Of a stretch of 34,259 nucleotides of DNA, positions 25,907 through 34,214 are shown piece after piece. Below the pieces are notes generated by a model. The model saw only the letters and a list, made by a program, of their open reading frames with translations. It was not told the origin of the DNA and ran no database searches. Within the stretch, counting starts at the first letter, position 1, and every line of letters starts with the position of its first letter. The position numbers and the translations under genes were made by a program. Source of the DNA: an uncultured Actinomycetes bacterium (lineage in GTDB: Bacteria > Actinomycetota > Actinomycetes > S36-B12 > CAIYMF01). The DNA lies in assembly GCA_903918645.1 (NCBI GenBank), contig CAIXFH010000202.1, forward strand, positions 1 to 34,259. Direction: 5' to 3'.

Positions 25907-27210
25907 TCCGCAGGCTAGGCGCCGCCACTGCAGTAGTGGCGGCGCTCGCCCTCGCCGCGTGTTCGTCGGCGCCGAGCCCGGCTGGTTCGAGTATGCCGTC
26001 GGTTGTCGACTCGTCGGCACCGGTGACGATCACGGTGTGGCATGGTCAGACTGAAGATGCGGCGAAGGCAATGGAGACTCTCGCTGCAGAGTTCACGACC
26101 ACGCATCCGAACATCACCGTGAAGGTCGAGCCGGGGGCGCCCACGACGGACGAGCTCAAGCAGAAGATCGCAGCAGGCTTCGTTGCTGATAACTACCCCG
26201 ATATGGCTTATGCCTATGGCAGTTGGGCGGGTGTATTGGCCCAGAGTGGCAAGGTGCTTGACCTAACTGAGTGGGTCAAGGAGCCGGCGGTCGGCTGGGA
26301 CGGCTTGCCCGCAGCCTCACGTGCCACAGCCACTGTCAACGGCAAGGTCTTCGCCATCCCGGCGATCGTCGGCAATCTCGCGGTGATTTACAACAAGGAT
26401 CTCTTCGATGCGGCTGGGATCGCTTACCCGAATCCGGATTGGTCGTGGAACGACTTTCGAGCCACTGCACTCAAGCTGACGAATTCTGACAAGAAGATCT
26501 TTGGCACTGCCTACTCGGTGTCGGGCAATGAGGACACCACGTGGCACCTGTGGCCGTTGCTGTGGCAGAACGGTGGCGAGATCCTTTCGGCTGACCAGAA
26601 GTCGGCGGCATTCAACTCCGACGCGGGCGTGAAGTCGCTGGAGTTCCTGCGCGCCATGGCAATTGACGATAGGTCCATGTACCTCGACCAGACCGGCGAG
26701 AAGTACGGCGCGCTGTTCCTCGATGGCCGCATCGGGATGCAGATCAGCGGGCCGTGGAACCTGTACGACCTGCAGCAGCGCAAGGCTCACTACGGTGTCG
26801 TCCAACTTCCTGGCACCAATGGTGATCATCAGACGATTTCCGGCACCGACATCTGGGCCCTGTTCGATCACGGGGATGCCAACCGCGCACGCGCGACTTT
26901 TGACTTCGCGACCTGGCTTACCCAGCCGGAGCAGGATGCGAGATGGAACATCGCTCTGGGCAACCTGCCGCTTCGCGAGTCGGAGAAGGGCACTGCCGCG
27001 TTCGCTCAGTTCATCAAGGACTATCCAGGAGGCGACGTCTTCGTCGACAATCTGGCCAACGCCAAGCAGCCGCGGCCAACCGTTGCGGGGTATGACGAGA
27101 TGTCGCAGCAGGTCGGCACTGCGATTTCCGAAGTGCTACAAGGCAAGGGCACGGCTAAGGAAGCGTTGGACAGGGCCGCCGCCGCATCGGCAGATGCCCT
27201 GGCGAGCTGA
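25903..27210 (+). CDS. Sugar ABC transporter substrate-binding lipoprotein 2 (tandem paralogue)
   Basis: 435 residues, overlapping the previous gene by 4 bp (ATGA). The short signal ends in LALAAC with lipidated Cys20. It is collinear with the first binding protein and shares long identical blocks such as GAPTTDELKQKIAAGFVAD and SAAFNSDAGVK, so this is a tandem duplication. Differences cluster around likely ligand contacts, for instance GGPWQLYDLKDRK versus SGPWNLYDLQQRK, and GPLMYDGKVAM versus GALFLDGRIGM. The pair share one permease set, suggesting two related ligands or two affinities. Confidence 0.93.
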   Translation: MIRRLGAATAVVAALALAACSSAPSPAGSSMPSVVDSSAPVTITVWHGQTEDAAKAMETLAAEFTTTHPNITVKVEPGAPTTDELKQKIAAGFVADNYPDMAYAYGSWAGVLAQSGKVLDLTEWVKEPAVGWDGLPAASRATATVNGKVFAIPAIVGNLAVIYNKDLFDAAGIAYPNPDWSWNDFRATALKLTNSDKKIFGTAYSVSGNEDTTWHLWPLLWQNGGEILSADQKSAAFNSDAGVKSLEFLRAMAIDDRSMYLDQTGEKYGALFLDGRIGMQISGPWNLYDLQQRKAHYGVVQLPGTNGDHQTISGTDIWALFDHGDANRARATFDFATWLTQPEQDARWNIALGNLPLRESEKGTAAFAQFIKDYPGGDVFVDNLANAKQPRPTVAGYDEMSQQVGTAISEVLQGKGTAKEALDRAAAASADALAS

Positions 27211-27247
27211 ACGAGAGTCGAGCTGAACGAGAGTCGAGCTGAACGAG
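27208..27247. repeat. 16-bp tandem duplication beginning at the stop codon of binding protein 2
   Basis: TGAACGAGAGTCGAGC occurs at 27208-27223 and 27224-27239, with a third partial copy (TGAACGAG) to 27247. The first TGA is the stop codon. The array occupies most of the 56-bp spacer before the permease gene. Confidence 0.9.
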
Positions 27248-27266
27248 CAAAGGCAGGATCTGCACC

Positions 27267-28220
27267 GTGACGATCGAGATTGGTACCGCCTCAGCCTTCC
27301 GGCCGGTGGCAACTGACGATGCCACGCGTCGTCGTCAGGTTCGCGGGGCGCGGCTGCGGCGTGATGTTGTTGGCTGGTCGTTCGTAGGCGTTTCGACTTT
27401 CGTAGTGATCGGCCTGTCGATCTTCCCGGCGGGCTGGGCGTTCTTTATCTCGCGTAAGAAGTGGAATCTGCTGAGCCCACCCAAAGACATCGGGTGGAAG
27501 AACTACCAGACGATGATGAACGACCCCGATGTGTGGAACGCAGTGCGTAACACGTTGTTTTTCACCGCCGTATTCGTGCCAATCTCGATTCTGCTGGGCA
27601 TGTTGATCGCGAATGCGCTCAATCAGCGCATCCGATTCGTCGGCTTCTATCGCACCGCGATTTTCATTCCGTTCGTCGCATCGGCAGCAGCTACCGGCAT
27701 CTTGGCCGGCTTCGTGTTCGAGCCGAACTACGGCTCGGCCAACGACATCCTGCGTCGACTCGGGATTCCCCCACAGCCGTTCCTGGAGTCGCCAACTCAG
27801 GCGATGCTGGTGATCGTGCTCATTGCCCTCTGGGGTCAGGTCGGCTTTACCGTGGTCGTGTATTTGGCCGCGATGCAAGACATTCCGCAGGATGTCGTCG
27901 AAGCCGCGATCGTTGATGGTGCTAACCGTCGACAGATATTTCGCTACGTAACCATCCCTGCTCTCGCACCGGTCACTGTGTTCACCGCCATCTGGCAAAC
28001 CATCACGGCGCTGCAGCTGTTCGACTTGGTCTATACGACTACGCGCGGTGGGCCGCTCAACAGCACGGCCACGCTCGTCTACTACGTCTACAAGGTGGCT
28101 TTCCAGGAATCGCGATTCGGTTATGGAGCCGCGGTGTCATACGGCCTGTTCGCAATCACGATGCTCGTCACGCTGTTCATGGTGTGGTACTCGCGACGCA
28201 CGAAGATCCAGGCGTTCTGA
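27267..28220 (+). CDS. Sugar ABC transporter permease, MalF-type
   Basis: 317 residues from a GTG with AGGCAGGA upstream. It has a basic cytoplasmic N-terminus (about 1-35) and six hydrophobic segments starting near 36 (VVGWSFVGVSTFVVIGLSIF). The ATPase-contacting EAA loop is present as EAAIVDGANRRQIFRYVTIP (about 211-230), followed by a final helix and a basic tail. It pairs with the next gene to form the membrane channel of a CUT1-type importer. The start of the next gene overlaps its stop by one base. Confidence 0.94.
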   Translation: MTIEIGTASAFRPVATDDATRRRQVRGARLRRDVVGWSFVGVSTFVVIGLSIFPAGWAFFISRKKWNLLSPPKDIGWKNYQTMMNDPDVWNAVRNTLFFTAVFVPISILLGMLIANALNQRIRFVGFYRTAIFIPFVASAAATGILAGFVFEPNYGSANDILRRLGIPPQPFLESPTQAMLVIVLIALWGQVGFTVVVYLAAMQDIPQDVVEAAIVDGANRRQIFRYVTIPALAPVTVFTAIWQTITALQLFDLVYTTTRGGPLNSTATLVYYVYKVAFQESRFGYGAAVSYGLFAITMLVTLFMVWYSRRTKIQAF

Positions 28221-29095
28221 TGTCGCTGCTGCGCACGGTCGAGATCAAGGAGTCGGCACCCGTCGCTCGCAAGCGACGGGGCTTTCTGCCGTTCTCGGGA
28301 TGGCATCTGCTGCTGATGCCCACGGCGTTGCTTTTCGCTTTGCCACTGGTGCAGATGATCCTGACCTCGTTCATGACCGACGCTGAGATCAACAGCTTCC
28401 CGCCGCACTTCATCCCGACATCGATCAATCTCAGTGGCTACCAAGGATTTCTGACCGAAAGCCTCGCGCCGCGATGGCTGCTCAACACTGTGATCGTTGC
28501 GACGATATCGGTGACCTCGCACTTGATTCTGTGTTCGGTCGCGGGATACGGCTACGCGCGGCTGAAGTTCCGCGGACGCAATTTCGGGTTCTTCGCGATC
28601 GTGGCCACCATCATGATCCCGACTCAACTGCTGATGATTCCCACGTACGTGATGTTCTCCAAAATCGGCGTTGTCGACACTCTCGCTGCGGCCTTTATCC
28701 CTTGGCTGACAAGCGCTTTCGGGATCTTCCTGATGCGCCAGTTCTTCCTATCGCTGCCGAAGGAGTTGGAGGAAGCCGGACACATTGATGGTCTTTCCAC
28801 CTTCGGAGTGTTCCGGCGCATCGTGCTGCCGTTGGCCAAGCCGGCGTTGGCAACACTGGCGGTGTTTACCCTGCTCAACTCGTGGAACGACCTGATCTGG
28901 CCGCTCACCGCGATCAGCAATCAGGACAACTTCACGATTCAGGTAGGGCTGACGACCTTCCAAGGAATGCGACGCACACAGTGGTCAGTGCTGATGGCCG
29001 GAAACGTGGTGGCGACCTTGCCGCTGATCGTTGGATTCCTCATGGCGCAGAAGCAGTTTGTGGCCACGATGACCTTCAGCGGCCTTAAGGGCTGA
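28220..29095 (+). CDS. Sugar ABC transporter permease, MalG-type
   Basis: 291 residues from the ATG at 28220, which overlaps the MalF-type stop (TGATG); an earlier in-frame start would run deep into that gene. Six hydrophobic segments, and the EAA loop reads EEAGHIDGLSTFGVFRRIVLP, as usual for MalG-like subunits. No ATP-binding subunit follows, so the importer probably uses a shared MsmK-type ATPase encoded elsewhere (inferred). Its last 11 bp overlap the 3' end of the convergent kinase gene. Confidence 0.94.
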   Translation: MSLLRTVEIKESAPVARKRRGFLPFSGWHLLLMPTALLFALPLVQMILTSFMTDAEINSFPPHFIPTSINLSGYQGFLTESLAPRWLLNTVIVATISVTSHLILCSVAGYGYARLKFRGRNFGFFAIVATIMIPTQLLMIPTYVMFSKIGVVDTLAAAFIPWLTSAFGIFLMRQFFLSLPKELEEAGHIDGLSTFGVFRRIVLPLAKPALATLAVFTLLNSWNDLIWPLTAISNQDNFTIQVGLTTFQGMRRTQWSVLMAGNVVATLPLIVGFLMAQKQFVATMTFSGLKG

Positions 29096-30095
29096 CGGCC
29101 ACCACGATGTCGGCAGCCCAGCTGCGGGCTTGCTCGGGGTCGAGGACACCGGCGCCAGGGATTTGGGCATTTGCTGCTGCAGTGCCAGCGGCGAGTGCCA
29201 GGGCGCCCGCGATGTCGTCGCCTGATTCGACTAGCCCGGTGATCAGGCCAGCCAAGAATGCATCACCGCTGCCTACCGGGAACGCACCCGTCTGGGCGGC
29301 GCCCACATGCCAGACAGGACCTCCGGCAACCGCCCATGCGCCAGCTGTGCCCGCGGTGACAACAGTGAGCCACCCTTGGCGGTCATGCAGTGCGGTTGCT
29401 GCCATGTGCGGGGTCGGATCGACGCTGAGCCCGAGCACTGCCGCGGCTTCGTGGACGTTGACCTTCACGATGTCGGGCTGGTGCTCAAGGGCAAGGGATA
29501 GGGCGGGGCCATGTGTATCGATCGCGATGCGGGCTCCGTAGGAATGTGCCAGGGAGGTGAGCCGGGCGACAGCGTCGATCGGCGCTCCCGACGGCATCGA
29601 TCCTGAGATCGTGAGCCAGGACGCATCGAGTGCGAGTTCGATACCGATGCTCGTTTCCAGCGCTTGCCATTCGTCGAGCGTGACTGCGGCGGCTAATTCG
29701 TAGAACTCGGTCAACGTGCTGGTGCTCATCGATGCGATCGACGTGCAGGTGCGAGTGTCGCTCGTTCCTTCAATCACCCGGGCGTTGATGCCATCGGCCC
29801 GCAGTAAGTGTTCGACGTGCGCACCGGTCGGCCCGCCGAGAATCGCGGCGGCAACCACGTCAGCGCCGAGGGCCCGCGCCGATCGTGCGACGTTGAATCC
29901 CTTGCCGCCGGCAACCGACACCGCATCGTGGGGACGGTGGATGTGACCGGCTACCACGGCATCGACCAGCAGGGTGCGATCGAGCGCCGGGCTCGGCGCA
30001 ACGCAGATGATGATCGCGATCCCCTTTGAGCAAGTTGCTTCATGACAAGTCGTGCAGATCGACGGAGAACGACACCGCGGTGTAGGACTCGACAC
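29085..30095 (-). CDS. PfkB-family sugar kinase (1-phosphofructokinase/tagatose-6-phosphate kinase type)
   Basis: 336 residues if read from the GTG at 30095. The family N-terminus VAPSPALDRT (32-41), the substrate motif GGKGFN (63-68), FYELAA and the catalytic GSGDAF (275-280) place it with FruK/LacC kinases, which phosphorylate fructose-1-phosphate or tagatose-6-phosphate. The start is odd. Conserved sequence begins around residue 28, but no ATG, GTG or TTG lies between codon 1 and that point. An AAGGGG ribosome site (30026-30021) is perfectly spaced for an ATC codon at 30014. Either the GTG adds 27 unusual Cys/Ser-rich residues, or a rare non-AUG start is used. Its context beside the transporter supports sugar phosphorylation. 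Confidence 0.88.
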   Translation of the reverse strand: MSSPTPRCRSPSICTTCHEATCSKGIAIIICVAPSPALDRTLLVDAVVAGHIHRPHDAVSVAGGKGFNVARSARALGADVVAAAILGGPTGAHVEHLLRADGINARVIEGTSDTRTCTSIASMSTSTLTEFYELAAAVTLDEWQALETSIGIELALDASWLTISGSMPSGAPIDAVARLTSLAHSYGARIAIDTHGPALSLALEHQPDIVKVNVHEAAAVLGLSVDPTPHMAATALHDRQGWLTVVTAGTAGAWAVAGGPVWHVGAAQTGAFPVGSGDAFLAGLITGLVESGDDIAGALALAAGTAAANAQIPGAGVLDPEQARSWAADIVVAVSP

Positions 30096-30155
30096 TACTG
30101 CGGAGGCCGGTCGATCCGGTAGGTACGACGAGCAGGTCGGGGCCGGGTGTGCCTT

Positions 30156-30182
30156 GGGGTCAGTACCTGAAAGGGTGACCCC
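30156..30182 (+). other. Inverted repeat abutting the DDAH-like start codon
   Basis: GGGGTCA (30156-30162) and TGACCCC (30176-30182) are perfect 7-bp arms. The 13-base loop holds the ribosome site AAAGGG, and the right arm ends one base before the ATG at 30183. It could be an mRNA hairpin affecting initiation or a protein-binding dyad. Confidence 0.45.
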
Positions 30183-31055
30183 ATGACAGCGCAGTCGTAT
30201 GGAGTTCGGTCGTCGGTCGCCACGTTGAAGCGGGTGGCTGTGCGTCGCCCGCTAGTGGGTGATGGTGGCTCAGCGGTGATCGCTGAATACGAGGACGCAC
30301 ATTGGCAAACGCCTGATCTTCCTCGACTTGTTTCGCAGCACGCGGCGTTCGTTGCGACCTTGCGAGCGTTGGGCAGTGAGGTGCACGAGTTCGAGCCGGT
30401 GGCCGGACTCCCTGACGCGGTGTTCGTGTACGACCCGGTTTTCGTTGCGCCGTCGGGATCGATCGGTTTTCAGGCAGCGAAGCCAGCTCGTCGAGGTGAG
30501 GCAGCGCATCTACTCGCGGATCTGGAGTCAGTGGGTGTGCCCACGATCGGTCGGTTGCAGGGCGAGGCCACGGCCGACGCCGGCGACATGTACTGGCTCG
30601 ATGACCACACGGTCGCCATCGGCCGCAGCTATCGCACGAACGAGGCAGCAGTAAGCCAGATGCGCGGGATCTTGGCTAGTGACGGGGTCGGTGTCGAAGT
30701 TTTTGACGTGCCGCACGATCAAGGCCCTGAGTATTGCTTGCACCTGATGTCGCTGATCTCGATGGTGCGTGAGGATCTTGCTGTCGTCTATGAGCGGTTG
30801 TCACCGGTGGCGATGCTGCAGGCGCTGTCTCGTCGCGGTATTTCGTGGATCAACGTCGATGACGATGAGTACCTAACGCTTGGCTGCAATGTGTTGGCGG
30901 TGGCACCTGGCGTGGTCGTGATCGGTGATCGCAATGTGCGAACTGCCGATGCGCTTCGCGAGCGCGGTGTTGACGTGCACACATTCGTGTCAGCGGAGAG
31001 CGACAAGGGCGAGGGCGGCCCAACCTGCATGACTCGTCCGATCTTGCGCGGCTGA
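30183..31055 (+). CDS. DDAH/arginine-deiminase-like guanidino hydrolase
   Basis: 290 residues, the size of dimethylarginine dimethylaminohydrolases. The pentein fold is recognisable: LPDAVFVYDPVFV (77-89) with paired acids, GEATADAGDMYWL (127-139), the catalytic His in EYCLHLMSL (His187), LGCNVLAVAPG, and the nucleophile Cys282 in GGPTCMTRPI. Members hydrolyse methylated arginines to citrulline plus an amine, or related guanidines, through a thiouronium intermediate. The ribosome site AAAGGG precedes the ATG. It is convergent with the protease gene. It stands apart from the sugar genes, and the physiological substrate is not evident. Confidence 0.9.
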   Translation: MTAQSYGVRSSVATLKRVAVRRPLVGDGGSAVIAEYEDAHWQTPDLPRLVSQHAAFVATLRALGSEVHEFEPVAGLPDAVFVYDPVFVAPSGSIGFQAAKPARRGEAAHLLADLESVGVPTIGRLQGEATADAGDMYWLDDHTVAIGRSYRTNEAAVSQMRGILASDGVGVEVFDVPHDQGPEYCLHLMSLISMVREDLAVVYERLSPVAMLQALSRRGISWINVDDDEYLTLGCNVLAVAPGVVVIGDRNVRTADALRERGVDVHTFVSAESDKGEGGPTCMTRPILRG

Positions 31056-31071
31056 TAACTGCTTGCGTGGC

Positions 31072-31842
31072 CTAGATCTGGTCGTCATCTGCAGAGTGCT
31101 TGCCGCGGTGGATGAACCAGCCGACCACTACCCCACTGCCGTTTGCTGCCCAGTGCAGAGCGGACGGTGGAAGCAAACTGCCCGACACCAATCGCAGTAG
31201 CGCGAACACTGCCCCGGATCCGCCGGTGAAGATCACGGTGGAGATGACAGTTGGCCACGGCGAGCCCGAGGTCAGGGTGTGGCTGTCGTGCATTTCCAGC
31301 GATGGCGCGATGTGCCAAAGCCCAAAGAGCAGTGAGGTAATCACCACCGCCCAGACTGTTCCGTAGAGCCCAGTGACGAGTGCGAGCAGCACTCCCCTGA
31401 AAGCAAATTCCTCAACGAGCACAGTGCCAAATGGAATGTCGAAGAGCGCTCGTCTGGCTGCGATCAGACCCGTGGTGTCGCTGATGCGGACGTCACCGAA
31501 AAGGTGGCGGGTGCGACGTGAGCCACCCGCGACGGCGATCCCTGCGCCGACCACGATCACGATGACGAGTGACCACACGAATCCGACGAGCCAGGTGCGG
31601 TGACCGAGACCTAGGTCGGTGAAGTTGAGGCCGTGCCGCCAGGCAATCAGAGCCAGGCCCCCGGTAGTGGCAAGTGCGGAACTGACGTAACGCATGCCGT
31701 GCACGCCAAGAGTGAGCGCCTGAAAACCCATCATTGCCAGGACAACACCGACGATTGCGCCGATACCACCACCAACTGCCGATCCGATGATGACTCCGAG
31801 GACCAGCGCGACCATGCCCGCGGCGCGGCTCAGCACGTGCAT
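31072..31842 (-). CDS. CPBP-family intramembrane metalloprotease
   Basis: 256 residues from the ATG at 31842, chosen because GGGAGGAG lies directly upstream; a longer frame to 31911 lacks this. About six to eight hydrophobic segments. The glutamic-protease motifs are complete: EEFAFRG (144-150), FGLWH (173-177) and HWAAN (230-234). Relatives process prenylated or other membrane proteins and some confer bacteriocin self-immunity. No target is apparent here. It is divergent from the alpha/beta-hydrolase gene across 169 bp, in which I see no convincing promoter. Confidence 0.92.
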   Translation of the reverse strand: MHVLSRAAGMVALVLGVIIGSAVGGGIGAIVGVVLAMMGFQALTLGVHGMRYVSSALATTGGLALIAWRHGLNFTDLGLGHRTWLVGFVWSLVIVIVVGAGIAVAGGSRRTRHLFGDVRISDTTGLIAARRALFDIPFGTVLVEEFAFRGVLLALVTGLYGTVWAVVITSLLFGLWHIAPSLEMHDSHTLTSGSPWPTVISTVIFTGGSGAVFALLRLVSGSLLPPSALHWAANGSGVVVGWFIHRGKHSADDDQI

Positions 31843-32011
31843 GGTCGCTCCTCCCGAACGGCTCAACTCGCGAGTGAGACGAGAGTTGCTTGCCTCCATC
31901 ATCGCGCCCACTTCGGCACTGGTGTTACCGGGCGCAGGAATTTGGTGCCGGGTGATCAGGCCGTGGCTAGAGTTCTCACAGCGAACGCGCAGTGACTAGG
32001 GATGGAACCTC

Positions 32012-33976
32012 ATGCAGGAGATTGTTGGTCGCGGGTCGCAAGTGGCCCTTGGTGTTGCGGCAGCTGCCACGCCGGGCACCTTCGCTGCGTCGCTGTCCAA
32101 GCGCAGCCCGCTGGACCAAGGGTTGATCACCGGGCTCGCGGTGGGCTCGCACTTCTTGCTCACAGTTATCACTCAGGACGCCCTGGACTTTGGCGGCGCG
32201 GTGCTGGCGCCTTCGCTGCCCCTGCCAAAGTCGTGGAGTGAAAAGGATCGCGAGGCGGCCACCACCTTGTTCCTTGATGTGGCCGCAATCCCGATCGGGT
32301 TCGGGTTGGTGAAGTTGATCCCGTTCCGCGATGAGGAGTCGATGGCTCGGGCCATCGTGCGTCATATGGCTTGGCGGCTGGCGATTACCGGTACCGGCGC
32401 GACGATTTTGAGTGCGGCCACGGCCGGAAGCGTTGGCCTGGATTCGGCGTTGGGTGCGAATGGTCGTATCGCCCAACTTCCACTTGCCGTGCCGATGGGC
32501 CTGGCGACTGCAGCGGTGGTCGAGAAGGCACGCCAGCGCGAGCAGCCACCCGAGCAGGAATCCGATCCAGCACACACCAGTCCCCTTCTTGGCATTGCGG
32601 CGGCTGGCGGTGTCGTGGGCGCATTGGGGCTTATCGCGATCGGAGAACGTTGGGCAGCGCACCGCTTGGGCGGTTACGCGGGCCGTAAGCTTCCGGGCTC
32701 GGAAGACAGTTGGGAACGGATAACCCACCTGGCAGCGCTGGGCGCACTCGTGCTTGGTACGCATGAGATTTGGAGCCGGGCGATGACGGGCATCGATGCC
32801 GGTTCATCGTCATACGAAGACGGCATGGACGATAAGGCTGCGGGTCTATGGACCAATCCCATGGTGAGCGGCGACCCAGCGAGCTTGGTGTCGTGGCAGT
32901 CGATGGGGCGCGAGGGACGTCGGCATGCGGCGTCGTTCGTTCGCGTCGAGAAACTCCACGACAAGCCGAACGAGTTCGCGGGTAAGAAGCGACCCGAACT
33001 GTCGATCAAGACGGTGATGCAAGAGCAGGCGCGAGCTGTGCCGATTCAGGTGTTCGTTGGCCTCGATACGGCGCCGACACCGACTGAGCGAGTAGAGATT
33101 GCGCTCGCTGAGATGGATCGCACCGATGCGTGGTCGCGGTCGATGCTGATGCTGTGCTCGCCGACTGGCTCGGGGTATGTGAACTACGTCGCGACCGCAT
33201 GTGCGCAGTACATGACCAGGGGCGACATGGCGTCGGTGACGTTGCAGTACTCGAAGCGCCCGTCGCCGTTGTCGTTGGGCAAGGTCGCTGATGCGCGCGA
33301 GCAGAACCGGTTGCTGTGGCTGCGCATCTTTGAACGTCTGCGTGCGATGGACCCAGACAGTCGGCCCAAGGTCGTGCTGTTCGGTGAATCGCTTGGTGCA
33401 CTCACGAGTCAGAACGTCCTGATCGATTGGGGCACGTTGGGTCCGCAGGCTCTGGGTATCGATCGAGCCCTATGGATCGGTACTCCGCAGGGAAGCGAGT
33501 GGATGCATCAGGTGACTGGCCATGACCGGCCCGATGTCGATAAGAATCTGATCGCCGTCGTGAACGACTTCGAGCAGTTCACCGCTCTGCCCGATGCTCA
33601 CCGCGAGCAAGTGAAGTACGTGCTACTTAGCCACGACAACGACGGGGTTACCAAGTTCGGCCCAGACTTGCTCGTGAAGCGCCCAGGTTGGCTTGGCCCG
33701 AGCCGCCCAGAGATGCAGGAGGTGCCTGATGCCTCACCTCGGGGGATCTTGCCGTCGATGCGCTGGCGTCCGGTCACGTCATTCTTCCAATTGCTGATCG
33801 ACATGAAGAACGCTCAGTTGCCAGGTGAGTATCGGGCGTGGGCGCACGACTATCGCAAGGATCTGCCTGACTTCATTCGATCGGTGTACCAACTCGATGT
33901 GAGCGACGAGCAGCTCGAGCGCATCAAGGCGGCGGTCGAGGAGCGCGAGAAGTTCCGCGAGCAGATCTTCAGCTAG
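32012..33976 (+). CDS. Membrane alpha/beta-hydrolase (PF10081-type)
   Basis: 654 residues. The N-terminal half (about 1-255) has several hydrophobic segments (about 10-60, 84-104, 120-170 and 190-212) separated by basic linkers, matching the N-terminal membrane domain of this actinobacterial family. The C-terminal half (about 285-625) is an alpha/beta-hydrolase with nucleophile motif GESLG at 458-462 (Ser460) and WIGTPQGSEW nearby. Family members are uncharacterised; a lipid or envelope ester substrate is a guess. GGGATGG precedes the ATG; a nearby ATG at 32002 is out of frame. No terminator is clear after the stop. Confidence 0.9.
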   Translation: MQEIVGRGSQVALGVAAAATPGTFAASLSKRSPLDQGLITGLAVGSHFLLTVITQDALDFGGAVLAPSLPLPKSWSEKDREAATTLFLDVAAIPIGFGLVKLIPFRDEESMARAIVRHMAWRLAITGTGATILSAATAGSVGLDSALGANGRIAQLPLAVPMGLATAAVVEKARQREQPPEQESDPAHTSPLLGIAAAGGVVGALGLIAIGERWAAHRLGGYAGRKLPGSEDSWERITHLAALGALVLGTHEIWSRAMTGIDAGSSSYEDGMDDKAAGLWTNPMVSGDPASLVSWQSMGREGRRHAASFVRVEKLHDKPNEFAGKKRPELSIKTVMQEQARAVPIQVFVGLDTAPTPTERVEIALAEMDRTDAWSRSMLMLCSPTGSGYVNYVATACAQYMTRGDMASVTLQYSKRPSPLSLGKVADAREQNRLLWLRIFERLRAMDPDSRPKVVLFGESLGALTSQNVLIDWGTLGPQALGIDRALWIGTPQGSEWMHQVTGHDRPDVDKNLIAVVNDFEQFTALPDAHREQVKYVLLSHDNDGVTKFGPDLLVKRPGWLGPSRPEMQEVPDASPRGILPSMRWRPVTSFFQLLIDMKNAQLPGEYRAWAHDYRKDLPDFIRSVYQLDVSDEQLERIKAAVEEREKFREQIFS

Positions 33977-34024
33977 TAATCCGGATGGCGCCTGGTTGCC
34001 AGTGCGGGCCCGTCTGGGCTCGCG

Positions 34025-34054
34025 TTCTGCTCGCGGGCCAAGGTCGGGTAATCT
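34025..34054 (+). promoter_or_regulatory. Possible promoter of tRNA-Ser
   Basis: TAATCT (34049-34054) is a good -10, 30 bp before the tRNA. The only -35 candidate is TTCTGC (34025-34030) at an 18-bp spacing, a weak match. Confidence 0.35.
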
Positions 34055-34084
34055 AAGCGGGCTGCACTCCTTGGAGAGCAGCGT

Positions 34085-34177
34085 GGAGGCGTCGCCTAGC
34101 CCGGTCTATGGCGCCCGCCTGCTAAGCGGGTTTGGGTCACAAGCCCATCGCGAGTTCAAATCTCGCCGCCTCCGCCA
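34085..34177 (+). tRNA. tRNA-Ser (anticodon GCT)
   Basis: 93 nt including an encoded CCA. The acceptor stem GGAGGCG (34085-34091) pairs with CGCCTCC (34167-34173), the discriminator is G, then CCA. The anticodon stem CCCGC/GCGGG encloses the loop CTGCTAA with GCT at 34121-34123. The long variable arm expected of serine tRNAs follows, and the T arm GCGAG-TTCAAAT-CTCGC is perfect. Confidence 0.97.
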
Positions 34178-34214
34178 TGACTGTGGGCGTCCCCTTGGGG
34201 GCGCCCATAGTCAT
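34178..34214 (+). terminator. Hairpin terminator-like structure after tRNA-Ser
   Basis: A long stem built from TGACT/AGTCA, TGGGCG/CGCCCA and CCC/GGG with a tiny loop, immediately after the tRNA CCA. The downstream tract is not a run of T, so efficiency is uncertain. The last 45 bases of the window hold no gene I can support. Confidence 0.6.
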
